From Cylindrodendrum hubeiense (lineage: Eukaryota; Ascomycota; Sordariomycetes; Hypocreales; Nectriaceae): a stretch of 64,000 nt of DNA. The stretch lies in the NCBI GenBank assembly GCA_014621425.1, contig JAANBB010000017.1:1-64000 (forward strand), in the 5' to 3' direction. The stretch's first letter is position 1, and each line of letters starts with the position of its first letter. Made by a program: the position numbers and the translations under genes. This document shows, piece after piece, positions 1 to 12,626 of this stretch. Under the pieces are notes generated by a model. The model did no database searches. It saw nothing but the letters and a program-made list of their open reading frames with translations, and had not been told where the DNA came from.

Positions 1-283
1 ACCATGGCTCGGGAATAACGAGAACATATTCCTATGAAGTCAAGGTCCAGTTATGTAAGCTCGTGTAAACTGTGCTTCCTTACAGTTTATTGGCGCTTTG
101 TTGATGAAGTTGAAATGAGCTACAGGGTAAGCCAACTTGCCAGGATTCTTCAAGCGTATCCTGTGGAGCTTTGAACTTCAAGCGTTTTAACTCATTAATG
201 ATTTGATCAATTTTTGAATTACCTCATAAGAAGACCGCAACAACATAATTTCGGTTAAATAAATCCGTTTCTTTTGAGATAAA
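1..283. other. Upstream region of YwbE-domain gene
   Basis: AT-rich sequence preceding the first ATG of the YwbE-domain gene. A short ATG at position 4 runs into a stop after four codons. I see no coding potential or RNA gene. It may be the 5' leader and promoter of the gene starting at 284. Confidence 0.5.
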
Positions 284-888
284 ATGAATCGGCCACGAAA
301 CCGTCAGCAAAACACTGCGCGGCAGAACCAGCGCGGCCCGCCTCGCGGAGGCAGAGGCGCTCTATCAACACAGCAGGCCACCGGCACTGTCCCAACGGTC
401 CAGCAAGTCGTGCGTGGCGCATCTGTCTTCATCGTCCTGAAGGAGGACCAGCCAACGGGTGAAGAAACGAAGGGCATCGTGCAAGATCTACTCACACGGG
501 GAAACCACCGCGCGGAATCAAGGTGCGGCTTCAGGACGGTCAAGTTGGACGAGTGCAGCGGATGGGTGAGGGAAATGCACCCGCGGCGGCGAACACTGAA
601 CCTGCGGCCAGTACTGAACCTGCGACGAGGGCCGTGGGACCTGCAGCATCATCCTCGAGATTTTCAAACAGGTACACAGATGTGAGGTACGACGAAGAAT
701 TTCCCGAGGGCCCGCCGCCCAGGAGTTTGGTGGATTTCATGCCGGAGTTGGATTCGCCACCGCACGCTTCCCCTGGAGCGGAAGATGTTGCAGCTGACGT
801 GGCAACGATAAATTGTCCATTCTGTGGAGAATTCGAGGGAGACGAGGTTGCGGTGACGCATCATATCGAAAAACAACACCTCACGTGA
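284..888 (+). pseudogene. YwbE-domain protein with C-terminal C2H2-like zinc finger; apparent 1-nt deletion frameshift
   Basis: The frame opened at ATG 284 gives a basic Arg/Gly/Gln-rich N-terminus (about residues 1-35). It then matches the start of the YwbE family (DUF2196), a small domain of unknown function best known from bacteria (VFIVLKEDQPTGEETKGIVQ). After the His codon at 506-508 the match continues only in the next frame (GIKVRLQDGQVGRVQRM) and runs to a stop at 886-888. The C-terminus carries CPFC followed by an HH-x4-H cluster, like a C2H2/UBZ-type zinc finger. No intron can explain the switch: the gap is only a few bases and lacks GT..AG. One C missing from a CCC run near 508-509 explains it. 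The unbroken protein would be about 200 residues. The gene is either a pseudogene or intact with a sequencing error; the error is my preferred reading because both halves look conserved. Function unknown. Confidence 0.6.
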
Positions 889-2688
889 GAGTACACGATG
901 GATTAGTGTGGGATTCAGAGAGAAAGTTGGAAGCGTTAGAAGTCAGAATCGGTCTCGATACGATGCCTGAAGAGGGATGGGCTGCAAATGAAGAACCATC
1001 TGAGGATGGAACGCAACCGAGTTTAGACTGCTCTACGTGACCAATAGTCTTAGTCTTGGGGCGTGGGAATGAGTGTGGAAGTCGACAATGGATAATATTT
1101 GAAGGGATATGGTTTCGTATGAGCATACATAATTTCACGACCGCAGTGACGAGTTTGATGAATTCGATAAGTCTATTCACAAGGTCCTCCTAATAATGTG
1201 CAAGAGAGAATTCGAGGTGGCGTCAACTCGAGCACGGGACAAAGAAACGACGTTGCAAAGCGCACATGCCAATAGGCAGATATCGAGGTGCAACTGAGAC
1301 AGGTAGGGGTGTCGTCTTGAGCGAGCGTCGCCTGACTGCCGATCATGCATTCTGCAGCATAGTTGCAAAAGGACCCTTCGCTCTGCCTTGTTTGTCTGGA
1401 TGAGAGTATGTCACTGGTGATGGGCGCATCACTGAACAAGCAGGGGATTGTTGGCAACGCCTGTTGTGGACAACGGGTGCAACAGAGTTAATGCCTAGTA
1501 CTAGGCTGCAAACTTGGGACCAGATTCTGGAGCTTGACCCCATAATGAAAAGCGAGATGTGAGACAGCTCGCCTTTCATTTGATCTCTTGCATCCTTCAG
1601 TGCGGATAAACATCAGGCCTAATCCTAGTTAGGATCCCGTATGCCTGAATCATTGCCGCATCACAGCTGCTGACAGTGATTACGTCTGGTTCGTCACACA
1701 TACACAGCAATCCCAGTTGAAGCAACCACCACCCACCACCTTCAGCAACCGAATCCAGCAAACTTCTCGGCCCTCGCCCAGCTGTAGCAAAAAGTGGACC
1801 GCTGCCGTAATGTAATTAAGGTACGACACGGAGCGAGCGAGTGGTAGGCACGCACGGAGTCAGGTAGGTTAGGTACCTAGTATGTAAGGTATTTTTGGAC
1901 ACTGGGGCTCTCTTTAGGCTGCCCCTTTTCGCATCCCCCAAAGCCACTGCCCTGACACCTGGCCGCCAGCTGCTAGCGACCAAGCACAGGCCACCTCTGC
2001 CTTAGCGGAGCGGAACATTGGTGGCGCCGAGGCCTGCCATTCGCTGGAGCTGCTCAGAGAGCTTGGGACCAACAGCCACTCGCCACCCGGCCCAATGCAG
2101 GCCAGTGTCAGCCAGTGGAGTTTGGGCACTGTAGCACGTCCCACACACACCTGTGGGAAGGAACGGAGCTGCCTGGGAGAGGGAAGGCACGGAAGGTGGT
2201 ACCTGGTAACTACTGTATCACACAGTGGGAAGGTACGTACCTGCTTCCTGCACCTGCCCTGGACTGGGCCCAAGTCGCAAACGGAACAGAACAGGTAACC
2301 AAAAAGTGACCTCCTTCTCCTGGCAACAACATCACCCTCATCTCTCTCATCTCCCATCTCCACCTCCACGACTCCGACGACTTCGTTTGCTTGCCATCAG
2401 CAACTCACGAAAAGCGATACCCTGTCGTCATCCTCCTATTCCTCTTCTCATTCTCTCGATCATTCCGCGCGCCCTCTTTTCGATTTCCTGTTGCTTCCGT
2501 CCCGCCCGTGCCACGCGGCGCATGGAAGCTTCCACCACACAATCATCTCCACGACCCCCGAACTTAATCACTGGTCGATCCGAGATTGATCCCGTCCTCC
2601 CATCCTCCTCCTTCCTCGCCAGCTTCCGAGGCTAGCAGCATCGAGTTGACGACATCCATATTTCCTGATTGTTGGCTATACCGGCGTC
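889..2688. other. Intergenic region; clathrin heavy chain promoter and leader at right end
   Basis: No convincing gene. Short ORFs on both strands lack recognisable domains. A TAGGTACCTA-type motif cluster lies near 1862-1890. The stretch from about 2310 to 2660 is pyrimidine-rich (many TCC/CTC), typical of the leader of a strongly expressed filamentous-fungal gene, and leads into the clathrin heavy chain start. Confidence 0.5.
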
Positions 2689-5600
2689 ATGGCGCCTCTG
2701 CCCATCAAGTTCCAGGAGCTTGTCCAGCTCAGCAACGTGGGCGTGGACACCCAGAGCATCGGCTTCAACTCCTGCGTACGTCGCCCGCCATCGCGCCATC
2801 GCGATCTCGTCCTCTACCGTAGGAAGAACCATCGAGCTGACCTTGCCTAGACACTCGAGTCCGACTCGTACGTATGCATCCGAGAAAAGAAGAGCGAGGC
2901 TGCCCAACCTGAGGTCGTCATCGTCGAGCTCAAGAATGGCAACAATGTCACACGCCGGCCAATCAAGGCCGACAGTGCCGTCATGCACTGGAACCGACAA
3001 GTCATCGCTCTCAAGGCCCAGTCGAGGACACTCCAGATCTTCGATCTCGAGCAGAAGAAGAAGCTCAAGTCATGCACAATGAACGAGGACGTCCAGTTCT
3101 GGAAGTGGATTAGCGATACCACCCTTGGTCTCGTCACCACCTCCAGCGTCTTCCACTGGGACGTCTATGATGCCGCCCAAGACGCTCCTGTTAAGGTCTT
3201 CGAGCGTAACTCCAACCTGAACGTTGGTCACCCCCTTGCCCCTGCCCCCTAACCGCTTCTAACCGTAATGAAAACAGGGTTGCCAGATCATCAACTACCG
3301 AGTCAACTCCGACGGCAAGTGGATGGTTGTCGTAGGCATCTCATCGCAGCAAGGCCGCGTGGTGGGCGCCATGCAGCTGTACTCCAAGGACCGAGGAATC
3401 AGCCAGGCCATCGAGGGCCACGCTGCCGCCTTCGGCACTCTGCGATTGGAGGGTGCCCCCCAAGACACCAAGCTTTTCAGCTTCGCCGTGCGGACAGCCA
3501 CCGGTGCCAAGCTCCACATCGTCGAGGTTGACCACCCCGAATCGAACCCCGTCTTCCAGAAGAAGGCTGTCGATATGTTCTTCCCTCCTGAGGCGACCAA
3601 CGACTTCCCCGTGGCTCTCCAGGTCTCTCAGAAGTACGGTGTCATCTACATGGTGACCAAGTACGGCTTCATCCACCTATACGACCTCGAGACTGCCTCG
3701 TGCATCTTCATGAACAGAATCTCCAGCGAAACCATCTTCACAACTTGCACCGACAACGACTCATCGGGTATCGTTGGAATCAACAGGAAGGGCCAAGTCC
3801 TCTTCGTCACCGTTGACGACACCAATGTCATCCCCTACCTGCTCCAGAACCCCGCCAACACCGAGATGGCCATCAAGATGGCGTCAAGAGCTGGTCTTCC
3901 TGGAGCCGACAACCTTTACGCACGACAGTTCGAACAGCTCTTCAACTCCGGTAGCTACCTGGAAGCTGCCAAGATCGCCGCCAACTCGCCCCGAGGCTTC
4001 CTGCGAACCGCTGAGACGATCGAAAAGTTCAAGCGATTGCCTGCTCAACCTGGCCAGATGGCATTCACCCTGCAATACTTCGGAATGCTTCTCGACAAGG
4101 GCGCACTTAACACACACGAGACTCTCGAGTTGGCACAGCCTGTTCTTCAGCAGAACCGAAAGCATCTGCTTGAGAAGTGGCTGAAGGAGGGCAAGCTGGA
4201 CTGCTCTGAGCAGCTCGGTGACCTCGTCCGCCCCTACGACGTCAACATGGCCCTCACCATTTACCTGAAGGCCAATGTTCCTCAGAAGGTTGTTGCTGGC
4301 TTCGCCGAGACCGGACAGTTCGACAAGATCCTTCCCTACTCAGCCCAAGCCGGTTACCAACCCGACTACATCCAGCTCCTGCAGCATATTATCCGTGTCA
4401 ACCCCGAGAAGGGCGCCGAGTTCGCCACTGCTCTGGCTAACAGCGAGCAAGGCCCTCTGGTTGACTTTGAGCGCGTTTGCGACATCTTCCAGGCCCAGGG
4501 CATGGTCCAGCAGGCTACCGCCTTCCTTCTTGACGCCCTCAAGGAGAACAAGCCTGAGCATGCCCGCCTGCAGACCCGCCTTTTGGAGATGAACCTGGTA
4601 CATGCCCCCCAGGTTGCTGAGGCTATTCTGGGCAACGAGATGTTCACTCACTTTGACAAGGCTCGCATTGCCCAACTTTGTGAGCAGGCTGGTTTGGCCC
4701 AGAAGGCCCTGGAGTTGTACGAAGACCCCGAGGCTATCAAGCGTGTCGTCGTCAACATCCCTGGCACTCCCAACTTCAACCCCGAATGGTTGACTACCTT
4801 CTTCGGCAAGCTGTCCGTCGAGCAGTCTCTTGACTGCCTTGACGCCATGATGAAGAGCAACATTCGTCAGAACTTGCAGTCTGTGGTCACCATTGCTACC
4901 AAGTACTCCGAGCTCCTCGGTGCTGTCCGCCTGATTGACCTCTTCGAGAAGTATAAGACTGCCGAGGGTCTCTTCTACTACCTCGGCAGCGTCGTCAACC
5001 TATCCGAGGATCCCGATGTTCATTTCAAGTACATTGAAGCTGCTACCAAGATGGGCCAGTTCAACGAGGTTGAGCGAATCTGCCGCGATAGTAACGCGTA
5101 CAACCCTGAGAAGGTGAAGAACTTCCTGAAGGAGGCCAAGCTGCCTGAACAGCTCCCCCTCATCATTGTCTGCGACCGATTCAACTTTGTCCATGACTTG
5201 ATCCTCTTCCTCTACCAGAACAAGCAATTCCAGGCAATCGAATCCTATGTCCAGCGTGTTAACCCCTCTCGAACTCCCGCTGTTATTGGTGGTCTGCTTG
5301 ACGTTGACTGCGACGAGAACATCATCAAGCAGCTACTCAGTACTGTCAACGCCCAGGAGATTAGCATTGATCAGCTCGTCTCTGAGGTCGAATCCAGAAA
5401 CCGCCTCAAGCTCCTGCTCCCCTTCCTCGAGGCTACTCTCCAGGCTGGCAACCAGCAACAGGCTGTGTTCAACGCCCTTGCCAAGATCTACATCGACTCC
5501 AACAACAACCCCGAGAAGTTTCTCAAGGAGAATGACCAGTACGATACCCTGACTGTGGGTAAGTACTGCGAGAAGCGCGACCCCAACTTGGCCTACATCG

Positions 5601-7918
5601 CCTACTCCAAGGGTCAGAATGATCTGGAGCTTGTCAACATTACCAACGAGAACTCTATGTACCGAGCCCAGGCCCGCTACCTGTTGGAGCGTTCCGACAC
5701 TGAGCTGTGGCATTTCGTCCTGAGCGAGAACAACATCCACCGCCGTTCTGTTGTCGATCAGGTCACTGCGACTGCTGTACCCGAGTCCACTGACCCCGCT
5801 AAGGTCTCTGTTGCTGTCTCTGCCTTCCTCGAGAATGATCTGCCTCTGGAGCTTATTGAGCTGCTCGAGAAGATCGTCCTGGAGCCTTCACCTTTCAGTG
5901 ACAACCAGAACTTGCAGAACCTGCTCATGTTCACTGCCGCCAAGGCTGATAAGGGTCGTGTCATGGATTATATCCACAAGCTTGAGGGATACAATGCCGA
6001 TGACATTGCCGCTTCTTGCATCGAGGTCGGTTTGTTTGAGGAGGCCTTCGAGATCTACAAGAAGGCTGATAACAAGTCTGCTGCCGCTGACGTGCTGATC
6101 GAGCACGTTGTCAGCATCGACCGTGCCCAGGGATACGCTGAGGAGGTCGATCTTCCCGAGGTCTGGAGCAAGGTTGCTAAGGCTCAGCTCGATGGTCTCC
6201 GTGTCTCCGATGCTATCGAGTCGTACATTAAGGCAGAAGACCCCTCCAACTACCTGGAGGTTATCGAGACTGCCACCCACGCCGGCAAGAACGAGGATCT
6301 CGTCAAGTACCTTCGCATGTCCCGCAAGACTCTCCGAGAGCCTGCTATTGACACCGGTCTTGCCTTCTGCTTTGCTCGTTTGGATCAGCTCTCCGAGCTC
6401 GAGGACTTCCTGCGAGCAACCAACGTTGCCAACATTGAGGAGTCCGGTGACAAGGCCTATGAGGAGGGTCTTTACGAGGCGTCCAAGATCTTCTACTCTA
6501 GTGTTTCCAACTGGGCTAAGCTTGCTACCACCCTGGTCCATCTCAGCGATTACCAAGCTGCCGTTGAATGCGCCCGCAAGGCCAACAACATCAAGGTGTG
6601 GAAGCAGGTACATGAGGCCTGTGTGCAGAAGAAGGAGTTCCGTCTGGCTCAGATCTGCGGTCTCAACTTGATTGTTGATGCTGAGCAGCTCCAGACCCTA
6701 GTCAAGGAGTACGAGCGTAACGGCTACTTCGATGAGCTCATCAGCCTTCTTGAGCAAGGTCTCGGCCTCGAGCGCGCCCACATGGGCATGTTCACTGAGC
6801 TGGGCATTGCTCTTGCCAGGTATCACCCCGACCGTCTTATGGAGCACATCAAGATCTTCTGGTCCCGAATGAACATGCCCAAGATGATCCGTGCCTGCGA
6901 GGAAGCCAACCTGTGGCCTGAGCTGGTCTTCTGTTACTACCACTATGATGAGTTCGATAACGCGGCCCTTGCCGTTATCGAGCGACCCGAGAACTCCTGG
7001 GATCACCAGCAGTTCAAGGAGATCGTGGTCAAGGTTGCCAACCTGGAGATTTACTACCGTGCCATCAAGTTCTACGTTGAGCAGCACCCGTCATTGCTCA
7101 CTGACCTGCTCGCCACCCTCACCTCTCGCATTGACGTCAACCGCGTTGTCAAGATCTTCCAGAAGAACGATGACCTACCCCTCATCAAGCCGTTCCTCCT
7201 CAACGTCCAGTCGCAGAACAAGCGCATCGTCAACGAGGCCGTCAACGACCTGCTTATCGAGGAGGAGGACTACAAGACCCTGCGCGACTCTGTCCAGAAC
7301 TATGACAACTACGATGCTGTTGAGCTCGCCGCTCGTCTTGAGAAGCATGACCTGATCTTCTTCCGCCAGATTGCTGCCAACATCTACCGCAAGAACAAGC
7401 GCTGGGAGAAGTCGATTGCCCTGTCTAAGCAAGACAAGCTGTACAAGGACGCCATCGAGACTGCTGCCTTGTCTGCTAAGATCGATGTTGTCAGCGACCT
7501 GCTCCAATACGTGAGTTTTATATCAATACCTGTTTGTTGTTCCTCATCGCTAACATTGCTCTAGTTTGTCGACATTGGCCACCGTGAATGCTACACTGGC
7601 ATGCTCTACGCCTGCAACGAGCTTATCCGCCCTGACCTCGTCCTCGAGCTCTCATGGCGTAACGGTCTCATGGACTTCTCTATGCCTTACATGATCAACT
7701 TGCTGTGCCAGCAGACCAAGGAGCTTGCTACTCTGAAGGCGGATAACGAGACTCGCAAGTCCAGGGAGAAGGAGCAGGAGAAGACCGACGACAACACTCC
7801 CATCCTTGGTGCCTCTCGCCTGATGATCACAGCTGGACCTCCTGGTAGCAGCCCGTCGCCAGGACCATATGGCCAGACCAACGGCTTCGCACCGCAGCCG
7901 ACCGGCTACGGCTACTAG
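2689..7918 (+). CDS. CHC1: Clathrin heavy chain
   Basis: Coat protein whose three-legged trimers form the lattice on endocytic and trans-Golgi/endosome vesicles. Exons 2689-2775, 2851-3222, 3278-7510 and 7565-7918 join in frame to 1681 residues, the usual family length (about 1675). The start MAPLPIKFQELVQLSNVGV is the conserved beginning of the N-terminal seven-bladed propeller (about residues 1-330), which binds adaptors. It is followed by the alpha-solenoid leg of clathrin repeats (for example ALYEDPEAIKRVVVN and SVNLSEDPDVHFKYIEAA-type segments). The C-terminus ends in a Pro/Gly/Gln-rich tail after SRLMITAGPP, as in other filamentous fungi. All three introns are short (55-75 nt) with GT..AG ends. 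Codon use is strongly biased toward C-ending codons, consistent with high expression. It converges on dapB. Confidence 0.97.
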
Positions 7919-8431
7919 ATGCAGGTACCGGTGCTGAGTTGGTTCCCGGTCTATTTGCCGGCTGGGGCACATAATGCTCAGCAACACACCGGAGTGAAGG
8001 ATATGGGAGGCCGGACCCCATCGCCACCTGTGCGAACAGGGGAGGACTCGGGAATTGCTTTGGACTCATGACCCTGTAATCATAGTTTGCCTCTCTCGCG
8101 TAAAAGACGTGGGTGAAGCTTGAGGTGGGGGGTGGGTTTGTGAGCGACATACTTGGACTCAGGATCTTGCGGGTAGACTTGAGGATGACGTTTCAGATCA
8201 ATCTTGCGACCGGGAATACACAACCCGTGTCGTTGTATGTGTATGATAGTACATCAATTTCTCTTGATTGTTTTGTTATACCTATTTGTTTAACTCAGAA
8301 CGCCGTGATTCCCTTCTGCAAAACTCCGATGACTGTCGCAATATATCCAAGTCACCTATCTTGATGTTGGATAGTTGACTCGGGTTTAACAAGCTACGTA
8401 ATACAAACACGCTGTACATCTAATTGGATAC
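7919..8431. other. 3' regions between convergent clathrin and dapB genes
   Basis: About 510 bases between two stop codons facing each other, presumably holding both 3' UTRs. AT-rich stretches near 8230-8420 are suitable for poly(A) signals. No further gene seen. Confidence 0.6.
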
Positions 8432-11228
8432 CTAAACAAACATTTCCTCGACAGCCTGGCGCTTCTTCTTCTCAGTGTTGGGCTTGGGATCTGCTATCTT
8501 CAGCCACTCGCCATTAAAGGCGTTTATGAGCCAGTTTCGCAGTTCTAAAGAATAGCACGTTAGTATGTAATCAAAGTAGAATTTTTAGTTAGTCAAGAAG
8601 GGTCAGCTCACTATCATAGACGATGCGGTTGGCGCCGTGGAAGTAGATGCTGTGGTCGCTGTCCGGGAAGACATGAACATCATAGTTCTCAACGCCGGCG
8701 AGGTCGAGCTCGTCAAGAAGAGTGAGCGAGTTCTGGAAGTGGACATTGTCGTCGGCAACACCGTGCATGAGGAGGAAGCGCTTGTTGGAGCCCAGGGCGG
8801 TGGCGTTGGAAATCCTGGAGGCGTCGTAGCCAACAGGGTTATCCTGAGGAGTTCGCATGTAACGCTCAGTGTAGATACTATCATAGAAGCGCCAGTCGGT
8901 TACGGGGGCGACGGCCATGCCGTAAGAAAAGGTGCGGCCTGCGTCTTGCTCCAGCGTCTTGAGCGTCTCGAACCCGCCGTAGGACCAGCCCCAGATAGCG
9001 AGGCGCTCCTCGTCGACGTATGCGCGAGAGGCGAAAAGTGCGGCTGCGGCGATGTGGTCTTGTGCTTCCAGGACGCCGAGTTGGTTTCGAACGCCAACGC
9101 GGAATTTGCGTCCCTTGAAGCCGGTTCCACGCGGGTCAACGGTCACGACGAGGTAGCCAAGAGCGCCGGCGATGTAGGCCTGGAAGTCGACGGCGAACCG
9201 CTTGGTCACGGACTGGGAGCCAGGGCCTGAGTATTGCTGGAACAGGACGGGGTACTTCTTCTTCTCATTGAAGTGTGGCGGCCGGCGTTCGACATAGTTG
9301 ACCTCGATGCCGTCGCCGAGATCTAGAGTGCCGTACTTGAGGATGGGGAGCTCATGTCGGCGGGCGCGTTCCGCAAGCTCCCCGTTCTCCTCGAGCATGT
9401 GGTTGTAAGTGACTGGGCTCGACGGGGTAGAGACGACCTTCTGGAATGGGATCTTGGGCCCGCGGTACGAGAGGAGGACGAAGCCGGCCCCAGACGAGAA
9501 AGATGCGCCATAGTAGGCCTCCTTGGAAATATCAGTTAGGGGCTTTAGATCTGTGCCATCGAGGTTGACCGAGTAGACATGGCGCTGGATAGAGGACTCC
9601 TTGGCGGCGACAAAGTAAACAAGGTTGTTAACTAGGTCGACGGCCGATGGGGCGTCATCAACCTCCCAAGGACCGGAAGTGAGCATGATGGGATCCGGGT
9701 TGTCGAGGGGGGTGAAGTATCCGATGTGTTCGTAGCCTTCATGAATGACAGTATCGACGTAGCCATCATGTTCACGGCCCTTGGCTGCGTCGGCAGGGAT
9801 GTACGTCATCTTGTGCGAAATCTCAAACCAGCCGCCGTCAATCTCGTCGAGGTTGATGGTATTGAGCGTCTTGGACTTGCGGGTGCTGAGGTCGATGAGA
9901 ACAACCTTGAGAATGTCGCTGACACGATTCGTCTCCTTGACGATGACCTTGTCGCCGGTCCACAGGATGTTGTTGATGATGCGGTTGTCATCCTTGAAGC
10001 CCTCGTCGACAGCGACGGAGAAGACGTCCCTCTTTTCAACGTCGTAGAACTGCAGGTCAACCACAGGGTTGTGAGCACCTGCCTTGGGATACTTGATTTG
10101 CTGAACCTCGGGGTAATTCTCCTCGCCCTTCTTGGGCTCCTTGCCGCTGGGACGGTCGATGAAGAACTGGACGGGATACTCGGGGACGCCCGTCTCGTTG
10201 GTCCGGAGGAAGGCCACGTATTTGCCATCCTCGGACCACCAAGTAGCGCCGCGGTCGCCAAATACCTCTTCCTCATAGACCCAGTCAGGAATGCCGTAGA
10301 AGTACTCTGGGCCGCCATCCGATGTGATCTGGACGACATCTTTCTTGCCAGTTAGGCGTCGGATGTAGAGGTTGTTTTCCTGCGTGAAGGAGATAGCATC
10401 GCTCTGGGGGCTCCAGCTGGCCAGCTGGACCTTGGCATCGATATCGAGAGGGACGAGAGGCTCAGCGGTCTGGGACTCGACGTCGAAGACGAAATACGTG
10501 GCAGTGAAGGAGTGGCGCCAGTTCTTCTCCCTATTGATGCCAATCAGGACCTTTGTGAGGTCGGGGCTAGGTCCGGTCCAGTCAGGAGTGTATTGCTTGC
10601 CAGCGTATTGAAAGTAGGGTTGTTGAATTAGGGTGCGCGCCTTGACAATCTTTGTGCTCGCATCTCCGGTGGTCATGGTGTCACGCTGCGTGCGAACGTC
10701 CTCGACAACCATGTAATCCTTTCCGGGCGCACCAACTTCGAGCATCAGGCCATCCTCCCCATCCGGACCAGCAAGCCAGCTGAGGGTGTGGGAGGTGGGG
10801 GCCCAGAAGCCGTTGAAGAGCTGGTCCATCTGGAGGGATTTGCCGGAGCCTCGCGAGTCGGCATCGGGGTCGTGCTCGGTGTCGCTCTCGTGATGGTATG
10901 AGCCCGAGGCAACAAAGATGCCCAGGCCAGCGAACCAGCCGCCGACGAAGACGACGCCAATGATGATGAGAATGCGGCGGAGGCCCTTGTCCATAGGCTT
11001 GCGATGGAGGGCAGCACCGGGTCCGAGGAACGGCCCGGTCTCGAGGTCGTCGGCTTCCTCTCTCAGCGGATCATCGTCATCGAAAGCGCGGGAACCATTG
11101 TGCTTCTCGGCATCCTTCTCGGACCGCTCATGCAAGCGCTCAAAGACAAGGCTCGTGGTTGAGACGGATGAAAGAGAGTCGTGTGAGTAGCGGGGCTCGT
11201 CCTCGGGGTTGTCGGTCGTGGGGTGCAT
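8432..11228 (-). CDS. dapB: Dipeptidyl aminopeptidase B (vacuolar type II membrane serine protease, S9B/DPP4 family)
   Basis: Removes N-terminal X-Pro and X-Ala dipeptides; fungal DapB/DAP2 sits in the vacuolar membrane. Exons 8612-11228 and 8432-8544 join in frame (intron 8545-8611) to 909 residues, the normal length. The first 84 residues are cytosolic and acidic. Residues about 85-107 ([19 protein letters not shown]) form one membrane anchor. A beta-propeller region and then the alpha/beta-hydrolase domain follow. The catalytic serine is S749 in GWSYGG, the acid is D826 or D827 in [10 protein letters not shown], and the histidine is H859 in [10 protein letters not shown]. The last exon gives [20 protein letters not shown], the conserved DapB end, so the longer open frame without this splice is not the real C-terminus. 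STE13-type Golgi DPAPs are close relatives. The vacuolar assignment rests on resemblance to fungal DapB. Confidence 0.95.
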
Positions 11229-12111
11229 TGCAGCGGCTGCCCGGTCCCTGGAAATGAATGATTTGGTAGAGAGCTATCAGGGAGGGTTCGGCGAGGGTTC
11301 CTTCAGTGAGGGTTCTGGGGCATGTTATTGAATCAAGGGAAGGGACAGTGCGACGGCAAGATGCGAAAGAAAAGAGACGACTCCAGGCAAGGTTCGGGCT
11401 TGCGTGGAGACGCTTGAGGTCTATATCGGGTAGTCAATAGACGCTGCCTGGTTGATGCGGCGGGAATGGAATGCAAGGGGTCGGACAGTCCCAAACCGAG
11501 CTCGTGCTTGGGAGGTTGAATTGGGGAAGCTATGATGACATAAGCTCCCAGGCTACATGTCACATGTCCCCGATTCGGAACATTAACGCCCCCATGCGAT
11601 ACGGGCCATAGCTTAAGGCACCTACGCACCTTAAGGTAGGTACCGTAGGTAGGTACCCCAGAAGGGTGACGTACCTAGGTCTGTGCTCCAGCAAGCCCCA
11701 TCCAGCAGCCCCATCCAACAACGGACAGGCGTCCGTCCTCTAGTAGCATGAATTCACTTACAATTTGCCAACATTGCCGGCAGGACTGCCGGACAGCTAC
11801 GCGTGTCAATTAAACAATTCGTTAATCTTGTTATAATGTAGTCATGTAATTTACAACTAATAAGCAAAGTGCTGTGGAACAAACTCAAAATTGGTATCTC
11901 GCGAACGTCTCCTAACAAACACAGTCCAGATCTCAAGACAAAATTCTACATCTGGCTCCCACTTCCAACTATTGGATCAAGAAACTAATCCTCATATCCA
12001 AAATCATTTCTCAAATTGAAACCATCCAATTGGAGTCATATCGCCGTGGTTCTCAAAATGCCCTTCTCCACGCAAGCAGGCGGCGGTCCGTGTAAGTGCC
12101 ATCGTCGCCTC
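11229..12111. other. Intergenic region with dapB promoter and a GGTAGGTA/GGTACC motif cluster
   Basis: Upstream of dapB and downstream of the YbjQ-family gene. A dense cluster of CCTTAAGGTAGGTACC-like motifs spans about 11613-11680. The portion at about 11750-12010 is AT-rich. No gene recognised. Confidence 0.5.
11613..11680. repeat. CCTTAAGGTAGGTACC motif cluster
   Basis: Copies of CTTAAGG, GGTAGGTACC and GTACCTAGGT in the region upstream of dapB, about 390-450 bases before its start codon. Confidence 0.8.
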
Positions 12112-12626
12112 TTAGGTCAAGAGCTGAGGCGCCTCGACATTGGCACCCTCGATTTTCTCGACCACACAAGCAGTGCCGTAAGCAGCAGTTTGAGCAAAGC
12201 CGCCCAAGTCGGCGGCGTCGAACCGCATGGCGATGACTGCGTTGCCGCCCCGGCTGCGTGTCTCCTCGACAAGACGGCTGACGGAGTCGTTACGGCAGTT
12301 GTAAAGCATAGAGGTGAACCAACTCAGCTCACCGCCAGCCATACTTTTGATGACCATTGCGATTCCGGCGGCGATGTTCCGGGAGCGAACGGTGATGCCG
12401 TAAACGGCGCCGAGGACCTTGGTGACACGATACCCGGGCAGATCGTTCATGGCTGGGCTCATAGTTAGCATCAGACTATCTACAAAGGAAATAGAGATGA
12501 CGTACTGCTGGTTATGACTCCATTAGTCTCACTGAAGCAGTGCAGGTCCGAGACATGAGGAGGAATATGGGCAACCTCGGGGTTCTCCTTGTTCTCCTTG
12601 TCCTTACTGGAAGATCCGAAACCCAT
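12112..12626 (-). CDS. YbjQ/UPF0145 family protein (DUF74, putative heavy-metal-binding fold)
   Basis: Two exons, 12506-12626 and 12112-12452, join in frame to 153 residues. The 53-nt intron has a GCTAAC branch site just before its AG, and the splice gives ITSTMNDLPGYRVTKVLG, the conserved start of the YbjQ domain. The domain continues with GAVYGITVRSRN and ends with GGNAVIAMRFDAADL and AYGTACVVEKI. Family members form small pentamers of unknown biochemical role; 'heavy-metal-binding' is only the family label. The N-terminal 30 residues are charged (MGFGSSSKDKENKENPE) and probably disordered. A start in the second exon would lose the first beta-strand, so the upstream start is preferred. It may be cytosolic, since no signal peptide is seen. 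Confidence 0.88.

Noticed and set aside
5888..6613. 241-codon antisense ORF over the clathrin heavy chain
   Set aside because: Mirror of a strongly codon-biased gene; the translation is Leu/Val-rich with no domain. The same applies to 34726-35679 over the Pol I subunit, 9726-10355 over dapB and 62535-63453 over MSB2.
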